Origin: Sinohyriopsis cumingii
Taxonomy: Eukaryota; Mollusca; Bivalvia; Unionida; Unionidae
Direction of reading: 5' to 3'
NCBI GenBank assembly: GCA_028554795.2
Contig: CM068828.1
Span: 10,930,814-10,994,813 of the forward strand
DNA length: 64,000 bases
Shown: one piece after another, positions 63,403-64,000 of the stretch
Layout of the letters: each line of letters opens with the position of its first letter
Numbering within the stretch: the stretch's first letter is position 1
Made by a program: the position numbers and the translations under genes
Notes under the pieces: model-generated
What the model was told of the DNA's origin: nothing
Databases searched by the model: none
Seen by the model: only the letters and a program-made list of their open reading frames with translations

Positions 63403-64000
63403 AGCGTCGTGGTTCCAAGTCAGAGACAGATAGGGGTAGGAAGATAAGAGGGCAGACGGAAAAAGGATAGAGGAAAGGACGGGTCAAGATTAAGCCGTAG
63501 AATAAAGATCTCAGAAAAAGATTGAGTCGGGAAAAATGAGAGAGGTGATTGTTGAAAAAGGAAAATTTATGAAATTTTGAAGAATAATTTGGAACTTAGA
63601 CTCTAACTACAAATTATCATAAGCAGACAAATTTTCTACACACGAATTTCAGAAGCCAAATTTGGATTCCGAAATTCAAAACTTCTTATTTCAAACATAA
63701 TTTGCCCACATATTTTTAACACTCAGGCTTTGTTTTAGTAAATTATGAACTTGTTTAGATAATCGAGATATCTGCTGGTTCTATCTACTGGTATATTTCT
63801 GTAAGTAAAATTTGAATCTGTAAACTGGTAAAAGGGTGTTTTTTTTTTACAGATGAGAAATTATTGAATAAATCTGTCCTAGATTTTTAATCTTTCTTTA
63901 TTGTTTTATCTCTACTGCTAGAGTCAGTTGAACCCTTGTAGCTTCAAGGTCTATAAAAGAAAGCTAAAATCATGAATAATTTTCCAGACCCATGAGGTTA

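Larger units (their letters stand above)
62236..64000. other. Intergenic DNA at right edge
   Basis: Holds a nested palindrome (62986-63062) and a TATA-like site (63394). The frames 62709-62951 and 62810-62995 overlap in different frames and show no domain. No exon of a next gene was identified with confidence. Confidence 0.45.

Overview
This window is AT-rich animal nuclear DNA. It is most likely from a marine mollusc, probably a bivalve: the coding exons match a metazoan gene, the non-coding DNA is packed with tRNA-derived SINEs, palindromic MITEs, DIRS and hAT relics and dozens of minisatellites, and CpG decay is visible in a transposon relic. The species call is inference. Nothing prokaryotic (operons, ribosome sites, CRISPR) is present.

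One gene is supported with confidence: the 3' part of a protein phosphatase 2A regulatory subunit B'' gene (PPP2R3 family, PR72/PR130/PR70-like) on the + strand. Ten coding exons lie at 5467-5569, 6603-6677, 11521-11607, 17372-17528, 23103-23151, 35894-35980, 40867-41011, 42146-42295, 42711-42817 and 48480-48648. Every junction is GT-AG and the phases join without a break into 375 residues plus a TGA stop, including both EF-hand calcium loops (exons at 17372 and 40867). The N-terminal exons must lie upstream of base 1. A 3' UTR follows, probably to about 49.9 kb.

Layout. 1-5.4 kb: upstream intron with a SINE, a MITE and short arrays. 6.7-11.5 kb: intron with a decayed DIRS-type tyrosine-recombinase retrotransposon (about 7.7-10.06 kb) and a 50-bp array. 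11.6-17.4 kb: 95-bp and 23-bp arrays. 17.5-23.1 kb: a tandem array made from the end of the EF-hand exon and its splice donor, then a 2.67-kb element bounded by TTAA and inverted repeats. 23.1-35.9 kb: an intron dominated by a 2.5-kb array of 46-bp units and a 3.5-kb array of 23-bp units with higher-order structure, plus an 80-bp array. 36-48.5 kb: more arrays, SINEs and the last exons. 49.9-64 kb: intergenic DNA with two copies of a roughly 1.15-kb dispersed repeat, one of them split by a hAT element with an 8-bp target duplication, more palindromic MITEs, a MITE-derived 35-bp array, and a possible TATA-type promoter or LTR near 63.4 kb.

The most unusual signal is how tandem arrays are tied to splice junctions. 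Several begin or end within about 10-35 bp of an exon, and one (17481-18325) copies part of an exon with its 5' splice site about twelve times.
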